Shown here in pieces: positions 52,218 through 62,272 of a DNA stretch of 64,000 nt. Position 1 is the stretch's first letter, and each line of letters begins with the position of its first letter. The notes under the pieces are model-generated. The model was not told the DNA's origin and did not search any database. It saw only the letters and a list, made by a program, of their open reading frames with translations. Where the stretch lies: NCBI RefSeq assembly GCF_004000435.1, contig NZ_RBVZ01000002.1, forward strand, positions 1,190,730-1,254,729, written 5' to 3'. Source of the DNA: Alexandriicola marinus. Lineage in GTDB: Bacteria > Pseudomonadota > Alphaproteobacteria > Rhodobacterales > Rhodobacteraceae. Both the position numbers and the translations under genes were made by a program.

Positions 52218-53903
52218 ATGGCACATGACGGGCAACCCATGATGAATGCACAGAGCATCCTGATCGCGGATCTGCGCGAGGTGACCGGCGCGGCGCTGCC
52301 CGCCGTGGAACAGGTTCTCGACATGGCCGTGGCCCGCCTGCGCGAAACCGTCACGATCGATGGCCGGGTCTCTGCCTCCGCGATCGAGGCGCATCAGACG
52401 GCAGCCCACGGCGTGGCCTGGCTTGCCACTTATGTCGAGGCGCTGCGCCAGATGCAGAACTGGGCCACCCGGCTTGGCGATGAAGGCAAGTTCGGCGAGA
52501 TGGAGGCCCTGATCCTGCAGATCGGGTTCGGCGAGTATCTCTGGCAGATTTACGGCGGCATCCCGATGAGCCAGGGCGAGATGCTGCGCCTGCAGGACAT
52601 GGGCCTGACGCAGGAAGACATGCGCGTTCTCATGGTCCCCGAGGTCATGCGCCTGACGCAGGACGCCAATACGCAGGCCGCCCGGACCCGCTTGGTCGAG
52701 CTGATCCAGGAACAGGACGCCAACACCACCTTCGGTGCCGCTGGCCTTGATGACGAAATGGAAATGGTGCGCGAGCAATTCCGGCGCTTTGCCGTCGAAA
52801 AGGTCGAACCTTTCGCCCATGAGTGGCACCTCAAGGACGAGCTGATCCCGATGGAGGTGATCGAAGAGCTGGGCGAAATGGGTGTCTTCGGCCTGACCAT
52901 CCCCGAGGAATATGGCGGGTTCGGCCTGTCCAAGACGGCGATGGCCGTTGTGTCGGAAGAGTTGAGCCGGGGTTACATCGGTGTGGGTTCACTGGCGACC
53001 AGGTCGGAAATCGCTGCCGAACTGATCCTGTGCGGCGGCACCGAGGCGCAGAAACAGAAGTGGCTGCCCGGCATCGCCAGCGCCGAGATCCTGCCGACCG
53101 CCGTCTTTACCGAACCGAACACGGGATCCGACCTCGGGTCGCTGCGCACCCGCGCGGTTCGCGATGGTGACGATTGGTCTGTCACCGGCAACAAGACGTG
53201 GATCACCCACGCGGCCCGGACCCATGTCATGACGCTCCTGGCGCGGACCGACCCCGAGACGACCGATTACAAGGGGCTGAGTATGTTCCTTGCCGAGAAG
53301 ACGCCGGGTACCGATGATGCGCCGTTTCCCACGCCGGGCATGACCGGCGGCGAGATCGAGGTTCTGGGCTATCGAGGAATGAAGGAATACGAACTGGCCT
53401 TCGACGGGTTCCACGTGAAGGGCGAAAACCTTCTGGGCGGCGAAACGGGTCAGGGCTTCAAGCAGCTGATGCAGACCTTCGAAAGCGCCCGTATCCAGAC
53501 TGCGGCCCGGGCCGTGGGTGTCGCGCAATCGGCGCTCGATGTCAGCCTGCGCTACGCTCGCGACCGCAAGCAGTTCGGAAAATCGCTGATCGAGTTTCCC
53601 CGCGTTTCGGGCAAGATCGCGATGATGGCGGTCGAAGTGATGATCGCGCGTCAGCTGACCTATTTCTCGGCCCGCGAAAAGGACGAGGACCGGCGCTGCG
53701 ACCTCGAGGCGGGGATGGCCAAGCTGCTGGGTGCCCGCGTGGCGTGGGCCGCGGCCGACAACGGGCTCCAGATCCATGGTGGCAACGGCTTTGCGCTGGA
53801 ATATTCGATCAGCCGTATCCTGTGTGACGCGCGAATCCTGAACATCTTTGAAGGCGCCGCAGAGATTCAGGCGCAGGTGATCGCGCGCCGCTTGCTGGGG
53901 TAA
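52218..53903 (+). CDS. mcd: (2S)-methylsuccinyl-CoA dehydrogenase
   Basis: A 561-residue acyl-CoA dehydrogenase with an extra N-terminal domain of about 170 residues, the layout of Mcd in the ethylmalonyl-CoA pathway of Rhodobacterales; it oxidises methylsuccinyl-CoA to mesaconyl-CoA. The core contains VFTEPNTGSDLGSLRTRA (FAD site), ESARIQTAARAVGVAQSALDVSLRYARDRKQFGKSL and GLQIHGGNGFALEYSISRILCDARI. The ATG at 52218 follows GGAGACGGAC; the frame upstream to 52173 is not used. The pathway needs B12 mutases, linking it with the cobalamin genes of this window. Other acyl-CoA dehydrogenases of similar length cannot be fully excluded. Confidence 0.85.
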   Translation: MAHDGQPMMNAQSILIADLREVTGAALPAVEQVLDMAVARLRETVTIDGRVSASAIEAHQTAAHGVAWLATYVEALRQMQNWATRLGDEGKFGEMEALILQIGFGEYLWQIYGGIPMSQGEMLRLQDMGLTQEDMRVLMVPEVMRLTQDANTQAARTRLVELIQEQDANTTFGAAGLDDEMEMVREQFRRFAVEKVEPFAHEWHLKDELIPMEVIEELGEMGVFGLTIPEEYGGFGLSKTAMAVVSEELSRGYIGVGSLATRSEIAAELILCGGTEAQKQKWLPGIASAEILPTAVFTEPNTGSDLGSLRTRAVRDGDDWSVTGNKTWITHAARTHVMTLLARTDPETTDYKGLSMFLAEKTPGTDDAPFPTPGMTGGEIEVLGYRGMKEYELAFDGFHVKGENLLGGETGQGFKQLMQTFESARIQTAARAVGVAQSALDVSLRYARDRKQFGKSLIEFPRVSGKIAMMAVEVMIARQLTYFSAREKDEDRRCDLEAGMAKLLGARVAWAAADNGLQIHGGNGFALEYSISRILCDARILNIFEGAAEIQAQVIARRLLG

Positions 53904-53938
53904 CGGCCCTCGGGCGGGCGGCGGTGGCGGTTGTGCCG

Positions 53939-54529
53939 CTACTTGGCCCCGGGCAGCAGGACGCAAGGCCAGCTCGGCGCATCCGGGCTGGCAGGTTGCC
54001 GGCGGAACGATTCGCAATCTCTCATCGCGGCCTGCTCGGCCTCGGCGCGTGAGCTGTGTCCCCAGACAAGGGAATAGGCCCCGTCGGCGCTGATCGCTGC
54101 GGCACGGAAGGGCGATTCCCGAGACAGTTCGTCAAGGTATCCCGCGATCTCGACCGTAACCGTGGCGGCATTGTCCGAGGGTTCGACGAATCCCGTGGGC
54201 AGGATTTCAGCGATCACACGGCATTGATCATTATGGGCGAGGCATTCCGTCATCGCGATCCCGCGGGCCGCGCTTCGTGAATTGGTGGTGATGGCATAGC
54301 CATAGCCGCCTGACTTCGACAGCGCGAAAGCCGAGAAGTAGGACGACGGAAGAAACTCCGTATCCCATGCCTCTCGCGCAATATCCGAAAGCTGAGGCGC
54401 TGAGATCTGCACCAGTTCAGCGCCTTGCCCATAGGTGATGACCTCGCGAATTGGCGGTGTGAAATCGGCGTGCAACGGCGACGCTGCGATGACGGTCGAA
54501 ATCAGTATCGGTGCAATAATTGGGCGCAT
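53939..54529 (-). CDS. secreted protein with DUF4189-like repeats
   Basis: A 196-residue exported protein with signal peptide about 1-21 (MRPIIAPILISTVIAASPLHA). Two similar parts follow: YFSAFALSKSGGYGYAITTNSRSAARGIAMTECLAHNDQCRVI and FRAAAISADGAYSLVWGHSSRAEAEQAAMRDCESF; both pair a strand (YGYA / YSLVWG) with an Ala-rich helix ending in Cys, as in DUF4189-type secreted proteins. The start is ATG at 54529 because GGAG sits eight bases before it; 54535 is an alternative. It converges with mcd. Confidence 0.75.
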   Translation of the reverse strand: MRPIIAPILISTVIAASPLHADFTPPIREVITYGQGAELVQISAPQLSDIAREAWDTEFLPSSYFSAFALSKSGGYGYAITTNSRSAARGIAMTECLAHNDQCRVIAEILPTGFVEPSDNAATVTVEIAGYLDELSRESPFRAAAISADGAYSLVWGHSSRAEAEQAAMRDCESFRRQPASPDAPSWPCVLLPGAK

Positions 54530-54661
54530 GATCATGGCTCCGTTGGCAGGAATAATGGCCAAAGATTAGACGGAGGTCTGGAAACCGCGCAATACGCCCT
54601 TGTGCCGATATGTCCGGGCCCTATCTGAACGGAACAGTTCAGTTTTGAGAAAGGGAAGTGT

Positions 54662-55690
54662 ATGTCGAACCTCGTCACCCTGACAGGGGCCAGCGGCTAT
54701 ATCGCCCGGCACATTCTGGTGCGGCTTCTTGATGGCGGGTATCGGGTCCGCGCGACACTGCGCGACGCGGGCAAGGGCGACGCGCTTTTCGACGACATCG
54801 CTCCTTATCTGGCGTCGCCCGAAGACGCCCGAACGGGTCTGGAATTCGCGACGCTCGATCTTGAATCCGATGATGGCTGGGACGTGGCGCTGGCCGGGTC
54901 AGATGCGCTCGTGCACACCGCATCGCCCTTTCCCATCGATATGCCCGACAACGAGATGGACCTTATCCGACCCGCCGTCGAAGGCACCAAACGCGCCTTG
55001 GGCGCGGCGACGAAGGCCGGGGTCAGGCGGGTTATCCTGACATCGTCGGTCGCGTCGATCATGGGGGACGGCACCAAAGCCGGGTCCGGACCCATCAACG
55101 AAGACGACTGGACCGACCCCGAAGAGGACAAGATCTCTGCCTACAGCAAGTCCAAGACGCTTGCCGAAATGGCGGCATGGGATCACGTGAAAACGGTCGA
55201 TCCGGCGATGGAGCTGACGACGATCTGCCCCAGCCTCGTGATGGGTGCCCCGCTTGGGGCAAGCAACGGCAGCTCGATGTCCATCGTGAGGCGGATGTTG
55301 CGGCGCAAGGATCCGATGCTGGCGAATTTCGGCCTGTCGATCGTCGATGTTGGCGATGTCGCCGAGGCGCATGTGCGCGCCCTCTCGACGCCCGACAGCA
55401 TCGGCAAACGGATCATGATGGCCCACGATTTCATGTGGCTGCGCGAGATTGCCGAGACGCTGAAAGCGCGGTTCCCGGAGCGGAAGTTCGTCACCCGCGT
55501 CGCGCCGGACTGGATAGTCCGGATCCTCGCGCGGTTTGACGGGACGATCCGGTTGATCGTCCCGATGCTGGGCCAGGAAATGCGCACCGATGCAAGCCGT
55601 GCCCGCGGCATGCTGGGAATCGAGTTTCGCGATCCGCGTGACAGCCTCGAAGATGCGGCCCGTGCCTTGATCAAGATGGGCCTCGACTGA
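54662..55690 (+). CDS. extended SDR, dihydroflavonol 4-reductase-like
   Basis: A 342-residue NAD(P)-dependent short-chain dehydrogenase. Rossmann motif LTGASGYIARHILVRLL (about 7-23), the DL-specific LDLESDD, TSSVASIMGDG and YSKSKTLAEMAAW with the catalytic Tyr-x-x-x-Lys. Such enzymes reduce ketones or aldehydes; the substrate is unknown. GGGAAGTGT precedes the ATG at 54662. Convergent with recO (14 bases). Confidence 0.9.
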   Translation: MSNLVTLTGASGYIARHILVRLLDGGYRVRATLRDAGKGDALFDDIAPYLASPEDARTGLEFATLDLESDDGWDVALAGSDALVHTASPFPIDMPDNEMDLIRPAVEGTKRALGAATKAGVRRVILTSSVASIMGDGTKAGSGPINEDDWTDPEEDKISAYSKSKTLAEMAAWDHVKTVDPAMELTTICPSLVMGAPLGASNGSSMSIVRRMLRRKDPMLANFGLSIVDVGDVAEAHVRALSTPDSIGKRIMMAHDFMWLREIAETLKARFPERKFVTRVAPDWIVRILARFDGTIRLIVPMLGQEMRTDASRARGMLGIEFRDPRDSLEDAARALIKMGLD

Positions 55691-55704
55691 GGGCAGGCGC
55701 CCGG

Positions 55705-56433
55705 TCAATCGTCCCGGCAGATCAGGTCGACGAGCCGCTGGCGTGCAGGCGGCACCGGGCGGTCACCAAGGCTGGGCAGCAGGCTTTTCGATATGAAATG
55801 GCCCGTGACATCGAAGGCCAGCTTCATGTCATCGGGGCCGGCATCGCCGTCGCCCAACAGAACCGGTGGCAATGGCAGAAGCCGGTCGGCCCATTCGCCC
55901 GCGCCTTCGGCGCTGACCGCGCGGCCGGTCCGCGGAGAGATATAGGAAAGACCGGTCGTCTGGCCCGTCGCCGCGCAGCGGCTGAGATCGAGGGCAAAGC
56001 CCATCTCTTCAAGAAGAGCGACTTCCCAATGCAGATAGGCCAGTGGCCACAGATCGGGCTGATCCGCCAGATCGAGCAGGGCGGAGGTCCTGTCATAAAG
56101 CGCAGGATGCGGGTCGCGCTCGGGCAGGGTGAAGGTCAGGAGCGCCGCGATCGCATTCAGACCCGCCAGCGCCAGCCTCTCACCCATGACGAGCGAGGGC
56201 CGGCTGCGTCGCGGCTCGACCGTGAATGTGCCAAGATGCTCGTCCAGCCGGGCCTTCCACGTGACCGCGACCTGTCCGCCCGGCTGAAGCACCGGCGCCA
56301 TGCGCCGGGAGGCGCCGCCCCGAACGACACCCGCGTGACGGCCATGGCCGGAGGTGAAGACCTCTATGATGGCAGAGGTCTCGCCATGCCGGCGCAGCGA
56401 CAGAACAGTGCCTTCATCCGCCCATTCGATCAT
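55705..56433 (-). CDS. recO: DNA repair protein RecO
   Basis: A 242-residue protein of the RecF recombination pathway that anneals single strands and helps load RecA. The N-terminal OB domain starts with [38 protein letters not shown], and the C-terminal helical part has [29 protein letters not shown] full zinc finger is not seen, as usual in alphaproteobacteria. It lies at the end of the conserved block, 63 bases after DUF1491. Confidence 0.94.
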   Translation of the reverse strand: MIEWADEGTVLSLRRHGETSAIIEVFTSGHGRHAGVVRGGASRRMAPVLQPGGQVAVTWKARLDEHLGTFTVEPRRSRPSLVMGERLALAGLNAIAALLTFTLPERDPHPALYDRTSALLDLADQPDLWPLAYLHWEVALLEEMGFALDLSRCAATGQTTGLSYISPRTGRAVSAEGAGEWADRLLPLPPVLLGDGDAGPDDMKLAFDVTGHFISKSLLPSLGDRPVPPARQRLVDLICRDD

Positions 56434-56496
56434 GGCGCCATCAGGCCCCAGCGCCGCGAGGGGCGCAATCGAAAACCGAGGCGGCGGTGGATGAGG

Positions 56497-56826
56497 TCAC
56501 TCGAGGCCCGGTTCATCCAGAAGGTGCCGGCCCGCGCGATCTTCGACCTCGATCACCCAGAGATCGGGATCAAAGCGGCGCTGCGCGGCGATCGAAAGAT
56601 CGACCTCGGTCTCGGGGCCTGCGGCAAGTTCCGTCCAGCGCCGGTCACCGGTCGCAAGATCGAAGCTGCGGGTGAAGGCCCGGGCCTGCCCGTCCAGGGT
56701 GTTGAGTTTCACGAGAACGGCGCCCGCCGTATCGTCGCCATGCGACGTCACGAAGGCGGGGATATCGTTCAGTCGAAGCCGGACAAGGTAGGCATCGACC
56801 CAGAATCGCGCCGTCAGCCGGCTCAT
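56497..56826 (-). CDS. DUF1491 family protein
   Basis: A 109-residue protein, RLTARFWVDAYLVRLRLNDIPAFV at the start and WVIEVEDRAGRHLLDEPG at the end, matching DUF1491, an alphaproteobacterial family of unknown function found by era and recO. No membrane segment. Its ATG overlaps the stop of era by four bases. Confidence 0.88.
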   Translation of the reverse strand: MSRLTARFWVDAYLVRLRLNDIPAFVTSHGDDTAGAVLVKLNTLDGQARAFTRSFDLATGDRRWTELAAGPETEVDLSIAAQRRFDPDLWVIEVEDRAGRHLLDEPGLE

Positions 56827-57728
56827 GATCCGTCGCGGATATCGAGGCCCATCTCGGAATAGCGTTCGGCCTCGTCGAGCCAGTTGGGCCGCACCTTGAC
56901 GGTGACAAAAAGATGGATCTTCCGGCCGAGAAACTCTTCGAGTTCCTCACGTGAGGCGCGGCTGACGGATTTGATCGTCTCGCCCTTATGGCCGAGGACG
57001 ATCCCCTTGTGGCCATCCCGCGCGACATAGACCACCTGATCGATCCGGGCCGAGCCGTCCTTCCGCTCTTCCCAGTTTTCCGTCTCGACGGTCAGCTGGT
57101 AGGGCAGTTCCTGATGCAGGCGGAGCGTCAGTTTCTCGCGGGTCATCTCGGCCGCGATCATGCGCAGCGGCAGATCGGCGATCTGATCCTCGGGGTAAAG
57201 CCACGGGCCTTCGGGCATCCGGCCCGCAAGCCAGGCTTTCAGATCATCGCAGCCATGGCCTTTTTCGGCCGAGATCAGAAATGTCTTTTCGAAATCGAAT
57301 GCCGCGTTCAACTTCTGGGTCAGTTCGAGCAGGACCTCGGATTTCACCCGGTCGATCTTGTTGATGGCAAGGGCCACCGGCGCGTTGCCGCCCCGATCCT
57401 TCAGCCGGTCGATGATCGCCTGAACGCCTCGTGTCAGCCCGCGATGCGCCTCGACCAGAAGAACGATGACATCGGCATCCGACGCGCCGCCCCAGGCTGC
57501 CGCCACCATCGCGCGATCCAGCCGGCGTTTGGGCTGGAACAGGCCGGGGGTGTCGACAAAGACGATCTGGCTTTCGTCCTCGATCGCCACGCCGCGGATG
57601 CGGGCGCGCGTCGTCTGGACCTTGTGGGTCACGATCGAGACCTTTGCCCCGACCATGTGATTGGTCAGGGTCGATTTGCCCGCATTGGGCTCCCCGATCA
57701 GAGCTACGAAACCGGCGCGTGTTGTCAT
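56823..57728 (-). CDS. era: GTPase Era
   Basis: A 301-residue GTPase for 16S rRNA maturation and 30S assembly. G1 GEPNAGKST (12-20), G2 TTRARIRG, G3 DTPGLFQP, G4 NKIDRV, G5 SAEKGHG, and a C-terminal KH domain (YVARDGHKGIVLGHKGETIKSVS) for RNA. The ATG at 57728 begins the usual N-terminus. An EamA gene lies between it and rnc. Confidence 0.96.
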   Translation of the reverse strand: MTTRAGFVALIGEPNAGKSTLTNHMVGAKVSIVTHKVQTTRARIRGVAIEDESQIVFVDTPGLFQPKRRLDRAMVAAAWGGASDADVIVLLVEAHRGLTRGVQAIIDRLKDRGGNAPVALAINKIDRVKSEVLLELTQKLNAAFDFEKTFLISAEKGHGCDDLKAWLAGRMPEGPWLYPEDQIADLPLRMIAAEMTREKLTLRLHQELPYQLTVETENWEERKDGSARIDQVVYVARDGHKGIVLGHKGETIKSVSRASREELEEFLGRKIHLFVTVKVRPNWLDEAERYSEMGLDIRDGS

Positions 57729-57805
57729 CTGGTGGATGTTCCTCGTGATCAAGACCGCGCTTTAGCCGGTTTCGCGCCGTCGCGCCATAGGGCTGGGTCC
57801 GCGGA

Positions 57806-58684
57806 TCAGGTCGCGGCCTTGCGGCGTGCGTCCCGCATCAGCGTATAGAGGCCCGATCCCACGATCAGCGCCGCGCCCAAAAGCGTCAGCGCGTCGGGGC
57901 GCTCGCTGAAGATGGTCATGGCGATCGCCAGTGCGACGATCAGACGGAAGTAGCGGAACGGGGCGACGATCGACACCTCGCCCGTGCGCATCGCGGCGGT
58001 CAGCGCGCTGTAGCCCATCACGCCCGCAAGCGCGGTGCCCGTGATCATGGCGGCCCCCTGCGCGGTGGGAAGCGCGGGCCTGCCCGGTTCGAACAGGATC
58101 AGGACGATCCCGGCCAGCGCGACCGTGGCGAAGCCCAGAAGGTTCAGTTGGGTGGCATGGACCTCGGGCGGGCTGGTGCGCGTGGCCAGATCGCGGCCCG
58201 CGAAGCCCAGCATCCCCAAGACGGCAAAGATCGTGGTCGGGGTGAAGGCGTCCGGCGTAGGGCGCAGGATCAGCATGACCCCGAAAAAGCCGACGGCCAT
58301 TGCGATCCAGCGGCGCGGCCCGATCCGCTCGCCAAGGATCAGTCCCGCGCCCAGCATCACGACCAATGGCGCGGCCTGCAGGATCGCAGAGGTCGTCGAC
58401 AGGGTGTTGAACGCAAGGCTCAGTGCAAAGAACAGCCTGCCCATGATCTCGAACCCGGTCCGGATCATCAGCCGGCGTTCGAGATAGGCCCGATGCCAGA
58501 GCGGTTGGCCCTGAACCGTTGCGATGACGGCCGAGATACCGAGAGCCAGAAGCCCGAACAGCAATGTCCCGCTTCCGGGCGTGACGGCGCCTGCGCCGGT
58601 GGCGGCCTTGAAGAAGGCGTCTTCGACCGCGAAGCCCGCCATCGCCAGAAGCATCCAGAGGCTGCCACGCAGGTTGTCGGTCAC
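57806..58684 (-). CDS. EamA/DMT family transporter
   Basis: A 292-residue membrane protein with ten predicted helices in two EamA repeats. LWMLLAMAGFAVEDAFFKAATG starts the first repeat; LGMLGFAGRDLATRTSPPE begins the second. DMT proteins export or import small metabolites; the substrate is unknown. The start is GTG at 58684. It sits between rnc and era, two genes that are normally adjacent. Confidence 0.9.
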   Translation of the reverse strand: MTDNLRGSLWMLLAMAGFAVEDAFFKAATGAGAVTPGSGTLLFGLLALGISAVIATVQGQPLWHRAYLERRLMIRTGFEIMGRLFFALSLAFNTLSTTSAILQAAPLVVMLGAGLILGERIGPRRWIAMAVGFFGVMLILRPTPDAFTPTTIFAVLGMLGFAGRDLATRTSPPEVHATQLNLLGFATVALAGIVLILFEPGRPALPTAQGAAMITGTALAGVMGYSALTAAMRTGEVSIVAPFRYFRLIVALAIAMTIFSERPDALTLLGAALIVGSGLYTLMRDARRKAAT

Positions 58685-58709
58685 GTCGCGGCCCCGCGAT
58701 GGGCGTGGA

Positions 58710-59411
58710 TCACGGCATGCCGCCCTTGTCTTCGAGGCGCGACAGAAGGGCGCGCGCCGCGGCCTGTTCGGCCTGCCGCTTGTTCCCGGCCGTGGCGCTG
58801 GCGGTTTCGCCGGTCAGAAGCTTTGCCTCGATCGTGAATTCGGGGGCGTGATCGGGGCCGGACCGTGCCGTCTCGACATAGGCCGGCGGCTCCATCCCGC
58901 GGGCCTGCGCCCATTCCTGAAGCGCGGTCTTGGGGTCGCGGGCATCGGCCTTCACGGTCTCGACCCGTCCGGACCAGTGCCGCAGGATCACGGTGCGGGC
59001 GGCATCCAGACCGCCGTCGCGGTAGACGGCGGCAATCACGGCCTCCATCGCGTCGGCAAGAAGGGCGTCCTTGCGGCGGCCGCCGGATTTCATCTCGGAC
59101 CGACCCAGCTTCAGCACGGCGCCCAGATCGATTTCGCGGGCGACCTCGGCGCAGGTTTCGCGCCGCACCAGTGCGTTGAAGCGCGGGGCGATCTGGCCTT
59201 CGGTCGCAGCGAGATCGGCGTCGAGAAGCGCCTCGGCGATGACGAGGCCCAGAACCCGGTCGCCCAGAAATTCGAGCCGTTGGTTGTCATCGCGATGGGG
59301 CGAGGCAATGGAACTGTGCGTCAGCGCCCGGATCAGAAGCTCGGGTGCGGCAAAGCTGTGTCCCAGCCGATCCGAGAAGGCGCGCAGGTCTGATGAGAGC
59401 GAGATCGCCAT
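58710..59411 (-). CDS. rnc: ribonuclease III
   Basis: Cuts double-stranded RNA in rRNA and mRNA maturation. 233 residues: the signature [20 protein letters not shown] (about 43-62), acidic catalytic residues in [16 protein letters not shown], and a C-terminal dsRNA-binding domain from about 160 ([34 protein letters not shown]). 13 bases after lepB. Confidence 0.96.
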   Translation of the reverse strand: MAISLSSDLRAFSDRLGHSFAAPELLIRALTHSSIASPHRDDNQRLEFLGDRVLGLVIAEALLDADLAATEGQIAPRFNALVRRETCAEVAREIDLGAVLKLGRSEMKSGGRRKDALLADAMEAVIAAVYRDGGLDAARTVILRHWSGRVETVKADARDPKTALQEWAQARGMEPPAYVETARSGPDHAPEFTIEAKLLTGETASATAGNKRQAEQAAARALLSRLEDKGGMP

Positions 59412-59424
59412 GGCGCTCCCGCCG

Positions 59425-60261
59425 TCACTCGAGCTTGTGGAAGAAGCGGTCGCCGCGCCACGTCCAGAAGGCCAGCATCGAACTGCCAGCGGACGAGAAC
59501 ATCACCCGGTCCGCCCGGCCCACCAGATCCTCGAGCGGGACGAAGCCCACGCCGCCCGCGGTCTGCGGGACACGGCTGTCGGTGGAATTGTCGCGGTTGT
59601 CGCCCATGAAGAAGAAATGACCCTCGGGTACGGTGAAGACGCCGGTGTTGTCGGTGGACTGGTTCGTGATGTTGAGAACGTAATGGGTGGTGCCATTGGG
59701 AAGCGTCTCGGTGAAGAGGCTCTTTTCGCAGGGCGCGCCCATGGCGACGGCGCCGTTCTCACAGCGCGGCAGCGCGCCTTCGGGGCCCTGACGGGCCATC
59801 TCTTCGACGAAGGTGCCTGCATCTTCGAGAGTGACCGGCGTGTCGTTGATGAACAGGATCCCATCCTTCATCTGGATCCGATCGCCCGGCAGGCCGATCA
59901 GCCGCTTGATGAAATCGACTCCGGTCACGGGGTGGCGGAAGACGACGATATCGCCGCGCTCGGGTTCCGATCCGAACAGACGATCGTTGTCGCCACGGAA
60001 GACACCGCAGAAATCATCGGCCGAGATGTCGATGCCGAGCGCCGGGATGCGGATCGACGGGCAGGAGGCGTAGGAATAGCCATAGGCCATCTTGTTGACG
60101 AAGAGGAAATCACCGATCAGCAGCGTGTTTTTCATCGAGGCCGACGGGATCCAGAACGGCTGAAAAAAGATCGTTCTGAACAGGCCCGCAATCAGCAGGG
60201 CATAGACGACCGTCTTTACCGTTTCGATGATGCTGGCGCCGAGGCCGCCTGAATTCGACAT
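59425..60261 (-). CDS. lepB: signal peptidase I
   Basis: Removes signal peptides from exported proteins at the membrane. 278 residues, one N-terminal membrane helix (about 16-33), catalytic Ser42 in IPSASMKNT and Lys119 in [12 protein letters not shown], and [16 protein letters not shown] (the GDNRxxSxDSR box). Just upstream of rnc in the classic lepB-rnc-era order. Confidence 0.97.
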   Translation of the reverse strand: MSNSGGLGASIIETVKTVVYALLIAGLFRTIFFQPFWIPSASMKNTLLIGDFLFVNKMAYGYSYASCPSIRIPALGIDISADDFCGVFRGDNDRLFGSEPERGDIVVFRHPVTGVDFIKRLIGLPGDRIQMKDGILFINDTPVTLEDAGTFVEEMARQGPEGALPRCENGAVAMGAPCEKSLFTETLPNGTTHYVLNITNQSTDNTGVFTVPEGHFFFMGDNRDNSTDSRVPQTAGGVGFVPLEDLVGRADRVMFSSAGSSMLAFWTWRGDRFFHKLE

Positions 60262-60315
60262 TTGACTTATCCTGCTCTTCGCCCTCGCGCTAAATGCGGA
60301 CGTTCGGAGGGCAAG

Positions 60316-60753
60316 TCAACCCGCTGTCCCCGAGGGGAAGGGTCCCGCCGCCGATCCGATCGGGCGGGCCTCGATCACGACGAAGGCCTGCGCCCAGGGA
60401 TGATCGTCGGTCAATGTGACGTGGATGATCGCCTCGTGTCCCGGCGGTGTCATCTGTGCGAGCCTCTCCTTCGCCCAGCCGGTCACCTCCATCACGGGTT
60501 GGCCGCTGCGCAGGTTGCGGACGGACATGTCCTTCCACGCGATACCCATTGCTAGGCCGGTTCCCAGCGCCTTTGAACAGGCCTCTTTCGCGGCCCAGCG
60601 TTTCGCATAGGTGCCGGCGATATCCTTGCGGCGTTCGGCCTTGGCCTGCTCGATCTCGGTGAAGACGCGGTTCTTGAACCGGTCGCCGAACCGGTCGAGC
60701 GTGCCGGAAATCCGGTCGATGTTGCAAAGATCAGAGCCGATACCAAGGATCAT
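60316..60753 (-). CDS. acpS: holo-[acyl-carrier-protein] synthase
   Basis: Transfers phosphopantetheine to ACP. 145 residues: [12 protein letters not shown] with Mg-binding Asp8 and [15 protein letters not shown] with the Mg-binding Glu. The ATG at 60753 is chosen for the family N-terminus; the upstream frame to 60846 is ignored. Seven bases after the membrane hydrolase and 54 before lepB. Confidence 0.95.
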   Translation of the reverse strand: MILGIGSDLCNIDRISGTLDRFGDRFKNRVFTEIEQAKAERRKDIAGTYAKRWAAKEACSKALGTGLAMGIAWKDMSVRNLRSGQPVMEVTGWAKERLAQMTPPGHEAIIHVTLTDDHPWAQAFVVIEARPIGSAAGPFPSGTAG

Positions 60754-60760
60754 GCGGGCC

Positions 60761-62209
60761 TCATGCCTGAAATAGCGGGAAACTGACACCCAGTGCCCAT
60801 GCCAACACAAGGCCAAGTGCGATCCCCGCCGACGCCGCCCCCGCACGCTGCGAAACGACGCGGCCCATCAGACCGAAGGTGAGCCAGAACAGAACGATGA
60901 CCGGCGCGATCATCAGAAGGAAGAACAGGCCCTCGAAATTCAGCGCAACCGCGATCCCTAGGGAGGCAAGAAAGGCCAGCCGTGCCAGGACCCGTTGCCA
61001 GACCGGCGCCCCTTGCGCGGCCCAAGCGTCGCCGAGCATGAAAGGTATGGCGCCAAGGGCGAGGGCCGCGATGATCCAGAGCCTCTGACCCACGGGCCAG
61101 AAATTCGCGCCATATCGGTCGAGCGCGAGGCCGAAGACCGCGATGCCATAGACGGCAAGCGCAATGACCGCCCAGACAGATGGCCCGGGAAGGCGCGGGC
61201 CAAGCCGCCACATAAGACCGATCTGCAAGACGCCATAGATCAACAGATGCAGGGCAAGATAATCGGCGACAAGAACGGGCAGAAACCCGGTCTCGATCGG
61301 CGCGGCCAGAAGCGGCGCCGCGATCATCGGCACGAGCGTGACCGCGGCGAAAGTGCGCGCCCGCATTGGCTCGCCCCCCGCCGCCGGGTGCTTTCGCAGC
61401 AGCGCCGCAAACGGATAGGCCAGCGCCGTGATCGCCGCGAGAAGGCCAAGCAGGGCCCAGCCGGTTTGCGGAACCGGCACATCAGCCTCGGTCCCGTGGA
61501 AGTCGTTGATCCAGTCTAGCGCTGCGGCACGCCCCGCCCGGCTGTGCAGGATCGAGACATGTTCGGCGGCTGGCGCCAGAAGGGCCATGCGCGTGACATT
61601 GCCCGCCGTGACCCTTTCGCCGTATTCGGCGGAGGGATCGACCATCTGCGCGGCCTCCAGCGCGAATTCGCGCAGGCCCGGCTCCCATGCGCCGGTGATC
61701 AGCAACAGGTTTTCGGGATGCGTGTCGTCGATGGCGAGGGAAAAGGCCGACAACAGGACAATCGGGCCGATCCCCGGTGTCTCGGCCGCCGTGCGGACAA
61801 GGATATCGGTCGCCATGGAATGCCCCAGAAGCGCGACAGGCGCGTCGCCGCGTCTGACGGTCTGGATCACCGATCTGGTCTGTTCGACCAGAAGCCGGGT
61901 CGTCCCGTCGAGGGCATTCACATCGCCCGACATCGGCAACACGTGGCGGCCATGCCCTTCGAAATCGAAGGCAAAGACGGTATAGCCCGCTTGCGCCAGC
62001 AGCAGGGAATAGCCCTGCATCATCTGCTGGGACCCGGCAAAGCCGTGTGCCACCACGACGACCGGCCCCTCCGAGCCGTCGGAATAGCGGGTGATCGGGG
62101 TCGGCCCGTCGGGAAAGCTGGTGATCTCGATCCCGGTGCGTGCGCCTTCCAGCACCCAGATGGCCCAGCCGGCGACCACCAGCGCAAGAATCGTGATCGC
62201 CGCCCGCAT
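60761..62209 (-). CDS. alpha/beta hydrolase fused to a membrane domain
   Basis: A 482-residue protein. An N-terminal hydrophobic anchor (about 3-20) leads into an alpha/beta hydrolase: [19 protein letters not shown] (oxyanion loop), FDFEGHGRH, and the nucleophile elbow [11 protein letters not shown] (Gly-His-Ser-Met-Ala). The His appears in [11 protein letters not shown]. From about 250 to the end there are about seven membrane helices. The hydrolase faces the periplasm or cytoplasm according to the anchor. Substrate unknown. It is inserted between acpS and pdxJ. Confidence 0.82.
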   Translation of the reverse strand: MRAAITILALVVAGWAIWVLEGARTGIEITSFPDGPTPITRYSDGSEGPVVVVAHGFAGSQQMMQGYSLLLAQAGYTVFAFDFEGHGRHVLPMSGDVNALDGTTRLLVEQTRSVIQTVRRGDAPVALLGHSMATDILVRTAAETPGIGPIVLLSAFSLAIDDTHPENLLLITGAWEPGLREFALEAAQMVDPSAEYGERVTAGNVTRMALLAPAAEHVSILHSRAGRAAALDWINDFHGTEADVPVPQTGWALLGLLAAITALAYPFAALLRKHPAAGGEPMRARTFAAVTLVPMIAAPLLAAPIETGFLPVLVADYLALHLLIYGVLQIGLMWRLGPRLPGPSVWAVIALAVYGIAVFGLALDRYGANFWPVGQRLWIIAALALGAIPFMLGDAWAAQGAPVWQRVLARLAFLASLGIAVALNFEGLFFLLMIAPVIVLFWLTFGLMGRVVSQRAGAASAGIALGLVLAWALGVSFPLFQA

Positions 62210-62272
62210 CTCAGCCTCTCAAGACGTGCGCTGCGGCCTGTCGGCCGGCTGCGGATCGGGTTGGTCCGATGG

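Noticed and set aside
54056-54280. Short plus-strand open frame opposite the secreted protein gene
   Set aside because: No binding site or motif; the minus-strand frame has a signal peptide and repeat pattern.
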